From the NCBI GenBank assembly GCA_021780795.1, contig JAJXYA010000265.1:1-13429 (forward strand): DNA of 13,429 nt, read 5' to 3'. The position numbers and the translations under genes are program-made. Positions within the stretch are counted from its first letter, which is position 1. Every line of letters begins with the position of its first letter. This DNA comes from Bacillota bacterium. Lineage in GTDB: Bacteria; Bacillota_A; Clostridia; Clostridiales; Clostridiaceae. Below the pieces are notes generated by a model. It had not been told where the DNA came from, searched no databases, and saw only the letters and a program-made list of their open reading frames with translations. Shown here piece after piece: positions 12,936 through 13,429 of the stretch.

Positions 12936-13429
12936 ATGGATATGAAATGGAGTTTAAATGAGCTCTACAGATCCTTTGACTGCAAAGAATTTAAAAAAGA
13001 CATAGATTTATTTGAAAATTCTATAGAGCATATAAAGAAATGGACGATAGAAAATTGTAATTCTTCTAGTGATCCTAAAGAGAAAATTGAAGCCTATATT
13101 AATTTTGAAAATGAATTTAGCGAGCTTGTAAATAAATTATACAACTATGCGGAACTAGCTTTAAGCGTAGATACAAAAAATGAAATCGCAAACAAAATCT
13201 CTGAAAAATTAGCATATAAACTGGCTGAACTTGCTAAGCCTTCTACTATTTTTTCCAAATGGTTGAATTCAATAGAAAATTTAGAATCTCTAATAGAAAA
13301 CTCTGTCCTTATGAAGGAACATAGCTATTACATAATGGATTTAGTTAAAAACGCCAAATATTTACTTAGCGATACTGAGGAAGAACTTATGGCTAAGATG
13401 AAAAATAGTGGATCAAATGCGTGGTCTAA
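12936..13429 (+). CDS. M3-family oligoendopeptidase (PepF-like), N-terminal 164 residues, cut by the window edge
   Basis: The visible part begins MDMKWSLNELYRSFDCKEFK, the usual opening of clostridial M3 oligoendopeptidases. It continues through the helical N-terminal domain (including NKLYNYAELALSVDT at about 66-80). It ends in LLSDTEEELMAKMKNSGSNAW, a conserved PepF segment. The zinc-binding HExGH motif and the catalytic lobe are beyond the window. These are cytoplasmic zinc metallopeptidases that cut short peptides. The ATG has a strong GGAGGTG site (12924-12930). The frame is open to the last base, so the gene is truncated by the window and not broken. Confidence 0.92.
   Translation, partial: MDMKWSLNELYRSFDCKEFKKDIDLFENSIEHIKKWTIENCNSSSDPKEKIEAYINFENEFSELVNKLYNYAELALSVDTKNEIANKISEKLAYKLAELAKPSTIFSKWLNSIENLESLIENSVLMKEHSYYIMDLVKNAKYLLSDTEEELMAKMKNSGSNAWS

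Overview
The window looks like chromosome from a low-GC, anaerobic Firmicute, most likely a Clostridium in the strict sense. The reasons are the AT-rich intergenic DNA, strong AGGAGG-type ribosome binding sites, compact U-tailed terminators, and a set of proteins that read as clostridial. These include a hybrid cluster protein with the anaerobe-type cysteine spacing, YtxG/YtxH-like envelope proteins, an M3 oligoendopeptidase and a clostridial-type REP-associated transposase. The species cannot be fixed from the sequence.

Left end (1-1330). The 5' part of hcp (hybrid cluster protein, minus strand) runs off the window. Its promoter carries a perfect GTAACA-AA-TGTTAC palindrome centred 41.5 bases upstream of the predicted transcription start, as expected for a CRP/FNR-type activator such as HcpR. 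A divergent gene encodes a small polytopic membrane protein that resembles an ECF-transporter S component. It ends in a 15-bp terminator stem.

Middle (1331-7862). All genes here are on the minus strand. A four-gene ABC import operon runs lipoprotein binding protein (DUF3798-like), double-NBD ATPase, permease, permease. Its architecture resembles the CUT2/nucleoside-type importers, but the binding protein belongs to a family of unknown ligand. Two hairpins separate the lipoprotein gene from the ATPase gene and may lower expression of the membrane genes relative to the lipoprotein. Immediately downstream lies a REP-associated tyrosine transposase (HUH, Y1) gene flanked by 12-bp inverted sequences. 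The ABC operon looks richer in G+C than its flanks.

Divergent gap (7801-8662). This 862-base AT-rich region holds the ABC promoter with paired operator-like repeats. It also holds an unexplained minus-strand terminator built from two copies of a 12-bp palindrome, with a possible short transcript feeding it. Finally it holds a Pho-box-like array of TTAACA repeats in front of a Na+/phosphate cotransporter gene.

Right side (8663-13429). The Na/Pi cotransporter gene converges on a gene for an unrecognised two-TM coiled-coil protein, and the two share a bidirectional terminator. Next come a PlsC-type acyltransferase (minus strand) and a divergent pair of small envelope proteins (YtxH-like, then YtxG/DUF948-like) ending in a terminator. 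The 5' part of an M3-family oligoendopeptidase (PepF-like) runs off the right edge.

Taken together this is a housekeeping and transport neighbourhood with three likely sensing inputs: nitrosative stress at hcp, phosphate limitation at the Na/Pi transporter, and an unknown ligand at the ABC operon. I found no CRISPR array, rRNA, tRNA or defence island. The least explained parts are the ABC importer with its unknown substrate and the orphan terminator in the divergent gap.
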